In this document: positions 46,726-54,395 of the stretch, one piece after another
Layout of the letters: each line of letters begins with the position of its first letter
Position numbering within the stretch: the stretch's first letter is position 1
DNA from: Faecalicatena contorta
Lineage (GTDB): Bacteria > Bacillota > Clostridia > Lachnospirales > Lachnospiraceae
Direction: 5' to 3'
DNA length: 64,000 nucleotides
Assembly (NCBI RefSeq): GCF_021531995.1
Contig: NZ_JAFBIZ010000001.1
Span: 1 to 64,000, forward strand
Made by a program: the position numbers and the translations under genes
The notes under the pieces: model-generated
Told to the model about the DNA's origin: nothing
The model's input: only the letters and a program-made list of their open reading frames with translations
The model's database searches: none

Positions 46726-46754
46726 ATTATATAATTATTCGTAAGAATTTGCAA
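46726..46754 (-). promoter_or_regulatory. Sigma-A promoter of the metallophosphoesterase gene
   Basis: Minus strand: TTGCAA (46749-46754), a 17-base spacer, TATAAT (46726-46731). It starts 11 bases after the strong terminator of the upstream gene, so the two are insulated. Confidence 0.87.
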
Positions 46755-46765
46755 TCAGAGAAAGG

Positions 46766-46816
46766 AAAACAGGAATTGTTTCCCTGTCAGTCGTACAGGG
46801 AAACAATTCCTGTTTT
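46766..46816 (-). terminator. Perfect 22-bp terminator after the second carboxypeptidase gene
   Basis: Arms 46766-46787 and 46795-46816 are exact reverse complements around a 7-base loop. On the minus strand the stem is followed by CCTTTCTCTG after its own T-rich end. It could end transcription in either direction. Confidence 0.88.
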
Positions 46817-46831
46817 ATTATGCGCTTTCTG

Positions 46832-48043
46832 TTACAGAAGGAATTCTTCCAGTGTATCACTCACCGCGCTTTGATAATTCATTTTTTCCACAGTCTCTTT
46901 CGCAACAATATCCACACTTCCAATCTTCTGTTCTTCAAGATAGTATCCGACTTCACCCACCTTCTGTCCTTTTTTTACCGGCGCTCTCACCGGTTCCTTC
47001 ACTTCTACTTTTCGCTCGATCTGACTCAGGTTCGCTCCCGTTGTATCTACATAGGAAAACATTTTCTCCTGCCTGACATTCACGATCTTTTCCACTCCCT
47101 TTGACACTTTGACCGGTTCTATGGACAATACTTCTTTTTCTTCATAACATTGACATTTTCCAAACCCATGATTCAAAAGTGTAATGGCATCTTTTACCCT
47201 CGTTTTGCTGTCCGGAGCCGCCATAATCACTGCAATCAGATCTGTTCCATCCTTTCTGGCCGTTGCAGAAACACAGAATTTCGCTTTGCTGGTAGAGCCA
47301 GTCTTCAGTCCGGTGGCATATTCATACTGGCGAATCAGCTTATTTGTGTTAGTAAGCCCAAATTCCGAAGTTCCTTTTTTTGTAGTATGCGTAATATTCT
47401 CCATCCATATCTTACAATAATCATAGATCTGAGGATATGTAGTGATAAGCTCCCTGGACATCCGTGCAATATCTCTCGCCGTGGTAAGATGTCCATCCGT
47501 ATCCAGTCCGTTACAGTTCACAAAATGTGTATTCTCCATTCCAAGCTCTCCGGCACGCCGATTCATCTGCGCAACGAATTCTTCTTCATTTCCGCAGATG
47601 TATTCCGCCATCGCCACACAGGCGTCATTAGCACTTGCAACCGAGATACATTTGATCATGGTTTCAACCGTCTGCGTCTCTCCCGGCTCCAGAAACACCT
47701 GTGAACCTCCCATAGACGCAGCATATTCCGAGGTAGTCACCTCATCCTCGATCCCTATCTGACCTGACTCGAGTGCATCAAAGATTAAAAGGAGCGTCAT
47801 CACCTTCGTCACACTTGCTGGCGGAAGCTGTTCATCCGGATTCTTTTCATAGATTATCTGGCCGGTCGAAGCCTCCATCAGGATTGCAGAAGGAGCAGTG
47901 ATCTGCAGCCCTGATTCCTGCTGTTCTGTTTTCTGTTGTTCCTCCGCTGTCTGGCCGTCATTTTCGTCCTCTCTTGCTGACGTCGCATATACAGGCTGTA
48001 TACACAGCATCAGGCTTATGAATACCGCCAGAATCCTTGCCAT
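46832..48043 (-). CDS. D-alanyl-D-alanine carboxypeptidase (DacF type)
   Basis: A second low-molecular-weight penicillin-binding protein, 403 aa, paralogous to the one at 43087. It has a signal peptide cut near residue 20, an acidic Gln/Glu-rich linker (22-46), SVTK at Ser77-Lys80, SAN at 137-139, a KTG in TGLKTGSTS, and the C-terminal PBP5-like domain with a PVKKGQKVGEVGYYLEE segment. The tail lacks a strong membrane helix but has an amphipathic end. AGGAG precedes the ATG. Two such enzymes in 5 kb suggests separate vegetative and sporulation roles, which is inference. Confidence 0.93.
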   Translation of the reverse strand: MARILAVFISLMLCIQPVYATSAREDENDGQTAEEQQKTEQQESGLQITAPSAILMEASTGQIIYEKNPDEQLPPASVTKVMTLLLIFDALESGQIGIEDEVTTSEYAASMGGSQVFLEPGETQTVETMIKCISVASANDACVAMAEYICGNEEEFVAQMNRRAGELGMENTHFVNCNGLDTDGHLTTARDIARMSRELITTYPQIYDYCKIWMENITHTTKKGTSEFGLTNTNKLIRQYEYATGLKTGSTSKAKFCVSATARKDGTDLIAVIMAAPDSKTRVKDAITLLNHGFGKCQCYEEKEVLSIEPVKVSKGVEKIVNVRQEKMFSYVDTTGANLSQIERKVEVKEPVRAPVKKGQKVGEVGYYLEEQKIGSVDIVAKETVEKMNYQSAVSDTLEEFLL

Positions 48044-48131
48044 ATTCCTCTCCTCGCTGTTTTACGTCTGTTATTATCATTTTAATAACATGATCAGAAG
48101 AATATTCCTGAAACGCTAAGACCGGAACCGT

Positions 48132-48175
48132 AAAAAGCTGCTGCAAAACGATTTTTCATTTTACAGCAGCCTTTT
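48132..48175 (-). terminator. Terminator of the 52-aa HTH gene
   Basis: Minus strand: GCTGCTGTAAAA pairs with TTTTGCAGCAGC (one G-U), then TTTTT. It begins directly after the HTH stop codon. Confidence 0.85.
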
Positions 48176-48178
48176 CAT

Positions 48179-48337
48179 CTAGTCATTACTATCCATATTC
48201 GGTGTTGTTTTATTCTGTTCCAGTGTACTCAGATATCCGACCGAAAGTCCTGTATACTGAGACAATGTTTTTATAGTCATTAGTTTCTTCTTCCTGTGAG
48301 ATCGTATTCTGTCTCCGAGATGACTGATATCCAGCAT
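48179..48337 (-). CDS. Short XRE-type helix-turn-helix protein, 52 aa
   Basis: A 53-codon frame beginning MLDISHLGDRIRSHRKKK and continuing through LSQYTGLSVGYLSTLEQNK to TTPNMDSND. This is a clear XRE/Cro HTH: helix 1 (GDRIRSHRKKK), the turn helices (IKTLSQYTGLS and VGYLSTLEQNK) and the start of the conserved TTPN turn. It ends where the fifth helix would begin, so it is a minimal or truncated domain, yet it has its own promoter, an AAAGGAG site 10 bases before the ATG, and a terminator directly after the stop. That argues for a real gene rather than debris. It is divergent from hicB. Confidence 0.75.
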   Translation of the reverse strand: MLDISHLGDRIRSHRKKKLMTIKTLSQYTGLSVGYLSTLEQNKTTPNMDSND

Positions 48338-48382
48338 ATTATCTGTTCTCCTTTTCTCGCGTTAAAGTTTTAACTATCTTTT

Positions 48383-48411
48383 ATGCTATCTTATTTTATC
48401 CACCTTGGCAA
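48383..48411 (-). promoter_or_regulatory. Promoter of the 52-aa HTH gene
   Basis: Minus strand: TTGCCA (48406-48411), a 17-base spacer, TAGCAT (48383-48388). It lies back to back with the hicB promoter, about 30 bases apart. Confidence 0.65.
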
Positions 48412-48442
48412 GCATTATTTTCAGATCTCTCACATTTTTCTA

Positions 48443-48471
48443 TTGTTTTCTGTCACGAAAGCACTTATAAT
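48443..48471 (+). promoter_or_regulatory. Promoter of hicB
   Basis: TTGTTT (48443-48448), a 17-base spacer, TATAAT (48466-48471). The -10 is perfect and the -35 weak. Confidence 0.7.
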
Positions 48472-48506
48472 ATGGTACTGGACACCAATATATTCAGGAG
48501 GCATTT

Positions 48507-48785
48507 ATGAAATTTATATATCCCGCAGTATTTCACAAAACAGAAAATGGCAGATATGAAGGTTACTTTCCTGACCTGGAATGTTGTTACGGAGAAGGCG
48601 AGACCCTGGACGATGCGATTGACAGTGCCAATGATGCCATGCGCGACTGGATTACACTGGAGCTCTCAGAAGAGGAACCTCTGATGCCATATGTTTCTGA
48701 TATCAGTGATATGAACCTGAAAGAGGGAGAAATCGTCAGAAACATATCTGTAAATATCCGTTTCTACGAAGGGTGGGACGAATAG
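48507..48785 (+). CDS. Orphan HicB-family protein
   Basis: A 92-aa protein with the HicB antitoxin fold: YPAVFHKTENGRYEGYFPDL at residue 5, GEGETLDDAIDSANDAMRDWI near 32, then a short charged C-terminal strand. In HicAB systems HicB neutralises the HicA mRNA interferase and often carries a DNA-binding domain. Here no hicA frame lies on either side and there is no HTH or RHH segment after the HicB fold. AGGAGG precedes the ATG and a terminator follows. It may be a stand-alone member with another role, perhaps together with the divergent HTH protein. Confidence 0.85.
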   Translation: MKFIYPAVFHKTENGRYEGYFPDLECCYGEGETLDDAIDSANDAMRDWITLELSEEEPLMPYVSDISDMNLKEGEIVRNISVNIRFYEGWDE

Positions 48786-48800
48786 ATTTGATACACACTG

Positions 48801-48840
48801 AAAATGGGACCGTTGCAGCGCCTCTGCAATAGTCCCATTT
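48801..48840. terminator. Bidirectional terminator between hicB and the SASP gene
   Basis: AATGGGAC and GTCCCATT pair, with an inner TTGCAG/CTGCAA stem. T tracts follow on both strands (better on the minus strand). It ends hicB and the convergent SASP transcript. Confidence 0.85.
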
Positions 48841-48855
48841 CATTATTCTTTCTGA

Positions 48856-49062
48856 TTATTTACCAGCCATCTGTTTTTCCTGCTGTTCGATCATTTTCTT
48901 CACCATATAACCGCCAACAGAACCATTCTGTCTGGATGTCAGGTCTCCGTTATATCCATCAGATAACGGTACTCCCAGTTCACTTGCAACCTCATATTTA
49001 AATTTGTCTAATGCGCCCTTTGCTTCAGGTACGGCTGCTCTGTTTGATGAACGATTTGCCAT
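48856..49062 (-). CDS. Alpha/beta-type small acid-soluble spore protein
   Basis: SASPs coat and protect spore DNA and are digested by GPR at germination. The 68-aa protein has the family core: the GPR site in KYEVASELGV (residues 23-32; cleavage after Glu in the EVA context), GYNGDLTSRQNGSVGGYMVKK near 37-57, and a short polar tail. AAGGAGGAG precedes the ATG. A -10-like TATACTA lies at 49109-49115, but I could not match a full sigma-G or sigma-F promoter. Confidence 0.96.
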   Translation of the reverse strand: MANRSSNRAAVPEAKGALDKFKYEVASELGVPLSDGYNGDLTSRQNGSVGGYMVKKMIEQQEKQMAGK

Positions 49063-49123
49063 TGTTATACTCCTCCTTCTTGTAACTTTTTCTTTGTTGT
49101 TACATCCATAGTATATGGAGGAA

Positions 49124-51154
49124 TCAGATTATTACACTAGAAGTGTTTTCATAATCTGGCAGATTTTTCAGCCATTGCTGATCCGTTCTTTCAATCTCTT
49201 CTGCAGCTTCACTGGCCATCTGAAGAATTCCTGCATCCTGATACACATCGCCGATCCTGAAGTTCATAAGTCCGCTCTGACGGATTCCGAACAAATCGCC
49301 CGGTCCCCGAAGGCGCAGATCTTCACTTGCAATTTTAAATCCATCATTGGAATGATTCAGAATATCCAGTCTTTCTTTTGTCTCTTTTGATTTAGACGCA
49401 CTCATGAAGATGCAATAAGACTGGTATTTTCCTCTTCCAACACGTCCCCGCAGTTGATGGAGCTGTGCCAGACCGAATCTTTCTGCATTTTCAATCATCA
49501 TGACGGTCGCATTCGGAACATCAATTCCAACCTCAATTACCGTTGTAGATACCAGAATCTGTATTTCATTTTTCCCAAAACGATCCATAATATCATCTTT
49601 TTCCGGCTGCTTCATCTTCCCATGCAGATATGAAACTCTGACTGCATCTCCCATCTCCTGCTGCAGTCTCTGTGTATAATCGATTACATTTTCAGCTTCA
49701 AGATTTTCGCTTTCTTCCACCATCGGACAGATAATATAACATTGTCTGCCCTCTGCAATCTGCTTTTTCATAAATGCATATGCTGTCTTCCGGTATCCCG
49801 TATCAACCACACAATTCTTGATTGGAAGGCGGTTTGCCGGCAGTTCGTCCATCACCGAGATATCAAGATCACCATACAGGATGATTGCCAGTGTACGCGG
49901 TATCGGAGTCGCACTCATAACCAGGACATGTGGCTCCCCGCCTTTTCTGGCAAACGTTTCTCTCTGCTTGACTCCAAACCTGTGTTGCTCATCGGTGACT
50001 ACAAGTGCAAGGTTATCGTAACTGACTGCCCCCTGAATCAGCGCATGCGTTCCGATTATAATTCTGGCAAGTCCACATTCAATCCTGTCATATGCTTTTC
50101 TCTTTTCTCTGGCTGTCATAGAACCTGTTAATAATACAATTTTAACAGGGATGTGATAGGTTTCAAACATTCTGGTAATCGATTCATAATGTTGCCTTGC
50201 AAGCACTTCTGTCGGTGCCATCATCGCTCCCTGATATCCGTTCAACGCAACCGCAAGGAGCGCCAGTACTGCCACGATCGTCTTACCCGATCCCACATCT
50301 CCCTGTATAAGCCTGGACATGACCGTATCCGATGCCATGTCAGAGGATATTTCTTTCCAGACCTTCTTCTGAGCCCCCGTCAACTCATACGGAAGATTCT
50401 GAATCAGCAGATCAACTTCAGGCTTCGGCTCGATCACATATTCATTGGCAAGCTTTTCATTTTTTTCTTTCAGTTTTCGAAGAGACAGGATAAATCCCAG
50501 AAATTCCTCGAACACCAATCGCTCTCTGGCATGGTAAAATACTTCCTTGTCTTCCGGAAAATGAATCCCGCGTATCGCATAATTATATTCCGCAAGACCA
50601 TACTTTATCCGCAACTCTTTCGGAAAGATATCTCTGGTCAAATCCAGACCGTCCAGAGCCTGTTTCATAGCCTTCATCACCATATGATTCGTCAGCCCCG
50701 CCGTAAGACTGTAGATTGGCTGCATGGCATCAAGCTTTTCTGCATATTTATCAGCCGGATAAAATATCTCAGGATGTTCCATCACCAGAGTTCCTTTTTT
50801 ATTCACAATTCTCCCCCGCAGAGTAATCGATCCTCCGTTCGAGAGTGTGTTTCTGAGAAATGGCATGCGAAACCAGACGACTTTCAATGTACCGGTAAGG
50901 TCTTTTACATGGATCGTCGTGATCTGCATATTACGGTTTCCAGACACCTGTACCCTTCCATATATGGCACCGGCTACTGTCTGTGTCTTCTCTTCTTCCA
51001 GTTCGTTAATTGGAACAGCCTTCTCGTATATGTCATAACCTCTTGGATAATAATGAATCAGATCCCCAACCGTCTCTATGTGAATCTTCTGGAAAAGCTT
51101 TTTTGTCTTTTCTCCGATTCCTTTTAATTCCCCAATATCCGTTTTTTCAATCAT
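49124..51154 (-). CDS. recG: ATP-dependent DNA helicase RecG
   Basis: RecG reverses stalled forks and branch-migrates Holliday junctions. The 676-aa protein has the N-terminal wedge OB-fold (about 55-160), Walker A GDVGSGKTI (about 288), the DEQH box (about 390), motif VI with QLRGRVGRG (about 560) and the TRG motif region. The frame opens at 51238, but the ATG at 51152-51154 (MIEKTDIGELKGIGEK) has CGGAG upstream and matches family starts. It follows fakA by 111 bases as in Bacillus; the gap holds a perfect palindrome (51204-51217). Confidence 0.96.
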   Translation of the reverse strand: MIEKTDIGELKGIGEKTKKLFQKIHIETVGDLIHYYPRGYDIYEKAVPINELEEEKTQTVAGAIYGRVQVSGNRNMQITTIHVKDLTGTLKVVWFRMPFLRNTLSNGGSITLRGRIVNKKGTLVMEHPEIFYPADKYAEKLDAMQPIYSLTAGLTNHMVMKAMKQALDGLDLTRDIFPKELRIKYGLAEYNYAIRGIHFPEDKEVFYHARERLVFEEFLGFILSLRKLKEKNEKLANEYVIEPKPEVDLLIQNLPYELTGAQKKVWKEISSDMASDTVMSRLIQGDVGSGKTIVAVLALLAVALNGYQGAMMAPTEVLARQHYESITRMFETYHIPVKIVLLTGSMTAREKRKAYDRIECGLARIIIGTHALIQGAVSYDNLALVVTDEQHRFGVKQRETFARKGGEPHVLVMSATPIPRTLAIILYGDLDISVMDELPANRLPIKNCVVDTGYRKTAYAFMKKQIAEGRQCYIICPMVEESENLEAENVIDYTQRLQQEMGDAVRVSYLHGKMKQPEKDDIMDRFGKNEIQILVSTTVIEVGIDVPNATVMMIENAERFGLAQLHQLRGRVGRGKYQSYCIFMSASKSKETKERLDILNHSNDGFKIASEDLRLRGPGDLFGIRQSGLMNFRIGDVYQDAGILQMASEAAEEIERTDQQWLKNLPDYENTSSVII

Positions 51155-51203
51155 ATTATCTCCGATATATCCAAAAAATACAGAAAACCAGACTCCGATT
51201 CTC

Positions 51204-51217
51204 CCGGGATATCCCGG
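51204..51217. other. Perfect palindrome upstream of recG
   Basis: CCGGGATATCCCGG lies in the fakA-recG gap, next to a small CTCT-GAA-AGAG stem on the minus strand. It could form a leader hairpin or be a protein site. Nothing else supports a role. Confidence 0.35.
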
Positions 51218-51265
51218 AACTCTTTCAGAGCTGGTCATCTTCTGTTATATTACATCATTTTAAAA

Positions 51266-52939
51266 TTATTCTACAGCAAGAACATAATAATAGATCGGCT
51301 GTCCACCGGAATGCACATCAATATCAACATCCGGATATAATGCTTCAATCTCGCCGGAAAACCTCTCAGCATCCTCTTCTGTTACATCCTCTCCGTAATA
51401 CAGGCTAATCAGTTCTGAATCCTCATCAACCAGCTGAGCAAGCATATCCTTTGTTGTTGCCTCAATATCTTTGCCTACAGACAGGATTCCGTGATCTCCA
51501 ATACCCATGATATCACCTTCATGGATCTCTTTATCATCGATATGCGTGTCTCTGACTGCGTACGTCACCTGTCCGGTCTTTACATTCTGAATCTCTTCCA
51601 GCATCGTCTCTTCATTTGCTGAAGCATCTTCGTCCGGCATATAATTGATAATTGCAGTAATTCCCTGCGGTACAGTTTTTGTAGGAATCACTACGATCTC
51701 TTTGTCTTCTACCAGCGCTTTTGCCTGGTTAGCAGCAAGAACGATATTCTTGTTATTCGGAAGGATAAAGATCGTGTCAGCATTCACCTGATCAATCGCA
51801 TTGAGCATGTCCTCAGTACTTGGATTCATCGTCTGTCCGCCTTCAATGATATAGTCTGCACCCAGTTCTCTGAAAATATCATTCAATCCTTCCCCTATGG
51901 ATACAGCAATGAATCCCATTGGTTTTCTTGGCTCTGCTTCTTTCTTTTTTGCATCCTCCTGAGCCTGCTGAGCTGACAGCTTTTCCGCATCACGAATCAG
52001 CTTCTCCTGATGCTCTTCACGCATATTATCAATCTTCATACGTGACAGCTGTCCATAAGTCAGCGCTCTCTGGATTGCAAGTCCCGGATCATTCGTATGA
52101 ACGTGAATCTTTACAACATCATCATCTGCCACACATACAATAGAATCACCGATAGAACTTAAATATCCTTTAAAATCACGTTCGTCCTCTTCGGTAAATT
52201 CTTTTTCTGTCAAAATGATAAATTCTGTACAGTAACCAAACTTAATATCTGCAGTATCCTCTGCATTTACTTTTGTGACGGTCACACCCGCACTCGGTTT
52301 TATTGCACTGTAATCAACTTCTTTTCCCTGGAATGCATCATATGCCCCCTTAAGGACTTCAAGAAGCCCCCGTCCACCGGAATCTACCACTCCTGCCTCC
52401 TTCAAAACCGGCAGCATCTCCGGAGTCTTTGCGAGTACTTCCTCTGCATATTCCAACACTTTTGGCAAAAAGACTTCCAGATCATCCGTCTCATTTGCCA
52501 TCTCAGCAGCCTTTTCTGCAATTCCGCTTGCAACGGTAAGAATCGTTCCCTCTTTGGGCTTCATAACTGCTTTGTATGCAGTATCTCTTGCTCTGGAACA
52601 TGCCGCAGCAAGCCCCAGTACATCGATTTCTTTTTCTTCACGGATGGATTTTGTAAATCCTCTCAAAAGTTGTGACAATATAACACCGGAATTACCTCTT
52701 GCTCCGCGCAAAGATCCTGATGAAATCGCTTTGGCAAGATCTTTCATATCCGGACATTCAAGAGCTGTTACCTCTTTTGCAGCAGCCATAATCGTAAGAG
52801 ACATATTGGTTCCGGTATCCCCGTCCGGTACCGGAAATACGTTTAATTCGTTAATATATTCTTTCTTAGCTTCAATATTCTGGGCACCTGCTAAAAACAT
52901 CTTTGCAAGCATGTCCACATTTATTGTTTTCGTAGCCAC
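51266..52939 (-). CDS. fakA: Fatty acid kinase subunit FakA / DAK2-domain protein (YloV)
   Basis: FakA phosphorylates fatty acids presented by a FakB (DegV-family) carrier. The 557-aa protein has the N-terminal DAK2 nucleotide domain with the metal-binding FPVPDGDTGTNM (about residue 34) and GARGNSGVILSQ (about 78), a middle domain with histidine HVHTNDPG (about 276) and a C-terminal FakA-type domain. FakB is not in the window. It follows asp23 by 27 bases, the common yloU-yloV order. Function is inferred from the family. Confidence 0.9.
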   Translation of the reverse strand: MATKTINVDMLAKMFLAGAQNIEAKKEYINELNVFPVPDGDTGTNMSLTIMAAAKEVTALECPDMKDLAKAISSGSLRGARGNSGVILSQLLRGFTKSIREEKEIDVLGLAAACSRARDTAYKAVMKPKEGTILTVASGIAEKAAEMANETDDLEVFLPKVLEYAEEVLAKTPEMLPVLKEAGVVDSGGRGLLEVLKGAYDAFQGKEVDYSAIKPSAGVTVTKVNAEDTADIKFGYCTEFIILTEKEFTEEDERDFKGYLSSIGDSIVCVADDDVVKIHVHTNDPGLAIQRALTYGQLSRMKIDNMREEHQEKLIRDAEKLSAQQAQEDAKKKEAEPRKPMGFIAVSIGEGLNDIFRELGADYIIEGGQTMNPSTEDMLNAIDQVNADTIFILPNNKNIVLAANQAKALVEDKEIVVIPTKTVPQGITAIINYMPDEDASANEETMLEEIQNVKTGQVTYAVRDTHIDDKEIHEGDIMGIGDHGILSVGKDIEATTKDMLAQLVDEDSELISLYYGEDVTEEDAERFSGEIEALYPDVDIDVHSGGQPIYYYVLAVE

Positions 52940-52966
52940 TTCCTTTGTTCCTCCTTAACCTAAATA

Positions 52967-53326
52967 CTAATCGATGACTCTGACGCCTTCAATATAGACA
53001 TTAATCTTATCAACCGGCATTCCGGAGAATTCTTCAACTCTGTATTTTACATCACTGATCAGATTTTCAGTAACAGCAGAAATACTTACGCCATACGCCA
53101 CAATAATATGGAAGTTAATACTGATATGATTTTCCTCATCAATGTTTACCTGAATTCCTCTTGTAAGGCTTTCCTTCTTAAGCAGATGAACAAGCCCGTC
53201 TTTCATATTCACAGCAGCCATACCAACAATACCAAAGCATTCAACAGCTACCGTTCCTGCGTATTTTGCAATCACTTCCGGATCAATCGTTACGATTCCC
53301 AGATCTGTACTCATACATCCTTTCAT
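52967..53326 (-). CDS. Asp23/Gls24-family envelope stress protein (YloU)
   Basis: A 119-aa protein of the Asp23/Gls24 family, linked in other Firmicutes to cell envelope stress. It has the family motifs IVTIDPEVIAKYAGTVAVE near residue 9, FHIIVAYGVSI near 72, and VNVYIEGV-like INVYIEGVRV at the end. GGAGG precedes the ATG. It has its own promoter and leads asp23-fakA-recG. Confidence 0.92.
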   Translation of the reverse strand: MKGCMSTDLGIVTIDPEVIAKYAGTVAVECFGIVGMAAVNMKDGLVHLLKKESLTRGIQVNIDEENHISINFHIIVAYGVSISAVTENLISDVKYRVEEFSGMPVDKINVYIEGVRVID

Positions 53327-53377
53327 ATCTACAACCTCCGATTCTAATCTATCTCATACAGACATAATATTAAGAAT

Positions 53378-53406
53378 ATTATACTCTGCTTTTCTTTATA
53401 TTACAA
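53378..53406 (-). promoter_or_regulatory. Sigma-A promoter of asp23-fakA-recG
   Basis: Minus strand: TTGTAA (53401-53406), a 17-base spacer, TATAAT (53378-53383). Confidence 0.87.
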
Positions 53407-53440
53407 CACGAAAACCATGGATCCGTTCAACAAGGGCAAT

Positions 53441-53476
53441 AAAAAACCCAGATTCCAAAGCGAAATCTGAGTTTTA
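53441..53476 (-). terminator. Terminator of rpmB
   Basis: Minus strand: AAACTCAGATT pairs with AATCTGGGTTT (one G-U), followed by TTTTTATT. It starts 8 bases after the rpmB stop codon. Confidence 0.9.
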
Positions 53477-53483
53477 ATTTCTC

Positions 53484-53672
53484 CTATGCACGCTCAACTT
53501 TTCCTGATTTTAAACAAGAAGTACAAACATACATCTTCTTTGTAGCTCCGTTTTCTGTTTTAACACGAACAGACTTTACATTAGACTTCCACATCTTTGG
53601 TGTTTTTCTATTAGAGTGGCTTACATTATTTCCAAAGTGAGCACCCTTTTCACAAATAGCACATTTTGCCAT
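53484..53672 (-). CDS. rpmB: 50S ribosomal protein L28
   Basis: L28 is a small basic protein of the large subunit. The 62-aa sequence starts AKCAICEKGAHFGNNVSHSN and has the matching cysteine pair CTSCLKSGK near the end, so this is the zinc-binding (C+) form. AGGAGG precedes the ATG. It has its own promoter and terminator and lies before asp23-fakA, as in Bacillus. Confidence 0.97.
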   Translation of the reverse strand: MAKCAICEKGAHFGNNVSHSNRKTPKMWKSNVKSVRVKTENGATKKMYVCTSCLKSGKVERA

Positions 53673-53728
53673 GACTGCACCTCCTAACGCTCATAATAAG
53701 TTCTTAATACAAACTCGCAACAATAGTT

Positions 53729-53757
53729 ATTTTAACAGAACAATTCACGAATTGCAA
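53729..53757 (-). promoter_or_regulatory. Sigma-A promoter of rpmB
   Basis: Minus strand: TTGCAA (53752-53757), a 17-base spacer, TAAAAT (53729-53734). Confidence 0.82.
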
Positions 53758-53795
53758 GTATTATTTCATATTTTTATAGAAACCTGACAACTTTT

Positions 53796-53933
53796 TTAAC
53801 CACAGAACAGACAATACCCTGCGGCTACGCAAAACACAATACATAAAACTTCTAAAAATGTATTGGGCAGAACAAATGTCAGTACGATACCGACTGCCAC
53901 CCAGAACAGGGCAAACCCGACAACTCGTTTCAC
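53796..53933 (-). CDS. Small membrane protein, 45 aa, unknown function
   Basis: A 46-codon frame from a GTG at 53931-53933, reading MKRVVGFALFWVAVGIVL then TFVLPNTFLEVLCIVF and ending CVAAGYCLFCG. It has two hydrophobic helices (about 5-21 and 25-44) joined by PNTF, so it is a likely hairpin membrane protein. GGGGTGG lies 4-5 bases before the start; a GTG three codons earlier is also possible. It follows ytfJ by 48 bases in the same direction. I do not recognise a named family. Confidence 0.65.
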   Translation of the reverse strand: MKRVVGFALFWVAVGIVLTFVLPNTFLEVLCIVFCVAAGYCLFCG

Positions 53934-53981
53934 GCATGCCACCCCTGCCTTTTTCTCTATCTTATGCACTGCAGTACACTA

Positions 53982-54374
53982 TTATTCCCCGGAAGCCTCA
54001 TCCAGGATACTGTTCACATCCTCTTCTGTCATCTTATCTTCCTTTTTGGAAGTAAAGCGATCCATAACATCCGGTATCATATCAAGGATCTTGGTCATGG
54101 TATCCTGATTCTTGATATTGACAAGCCTGGTATGACCGTTCTGAATCACAAGAACTGCGCTAGGTGTCATCTTTCCTCCTATTCCACCGGCTCCTTTCTC
54201 CTTTTTGTCGTCACTGAATGCTCCGGCTCCGACTGCAAACGACACATCTACCAGCGGAAGGATGATCGTATCCTCAATATGAATTGCATCTCCGACTACC
54301 GTTTTCGTAGATACGACCCCATCCATTCCATGAAACAGGGCTTCTACTGTTCCCTTAAAATTATTATCTGCCAT
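53982..54374 (-). CDS. ytfJ: Sporulation protein YtfJ (GerW family)
   Basis: A 130-aa protein of the YtfJ/GerW family, linked in Bacillus to spore germination. It has the N-terminal VEALFHGMDGVVSTKTVVGD segment, the glycine-rich VGAGAFSDD and GAGGIGGKMTPSAVLV stretch near residue 65-90, and a charged C-terminus. It lies 21 bases after the ytfI-like gene, the same pair as in Bacillus. Confidence 0.9.
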   Translation of the reverse strand: MADNNFKGTVEALFHGMDGVVSTKTVVGDAIHIEDTIILPLVDVSFAVGAGAFSDDKKEKGAGGIGGKMTPSAVLVIQNGHTRLVNIKNQDTMTKILDMIPDVMDRFTSKKEDKMTEEDVNSILDEASGE

Positions 54375-54395
54375 ATTCTTTCCTCCTGTTTTATC

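Noticed and set aside
48507-48785. A complete HicAB toxin-antitoxin operon
   Set aside because: No hicA-like frame of 55-80 codons is found next to hicB on either strand; the region before it is occupied by promoters and the HTH gene, and a terminator follows it.
49063-49123. A sigma-G promoter for the SASP gene
   Set aside because: A -10-like TATACTA is present (49109-49115), but no matching -35 occurs 17-18 bases upstream.
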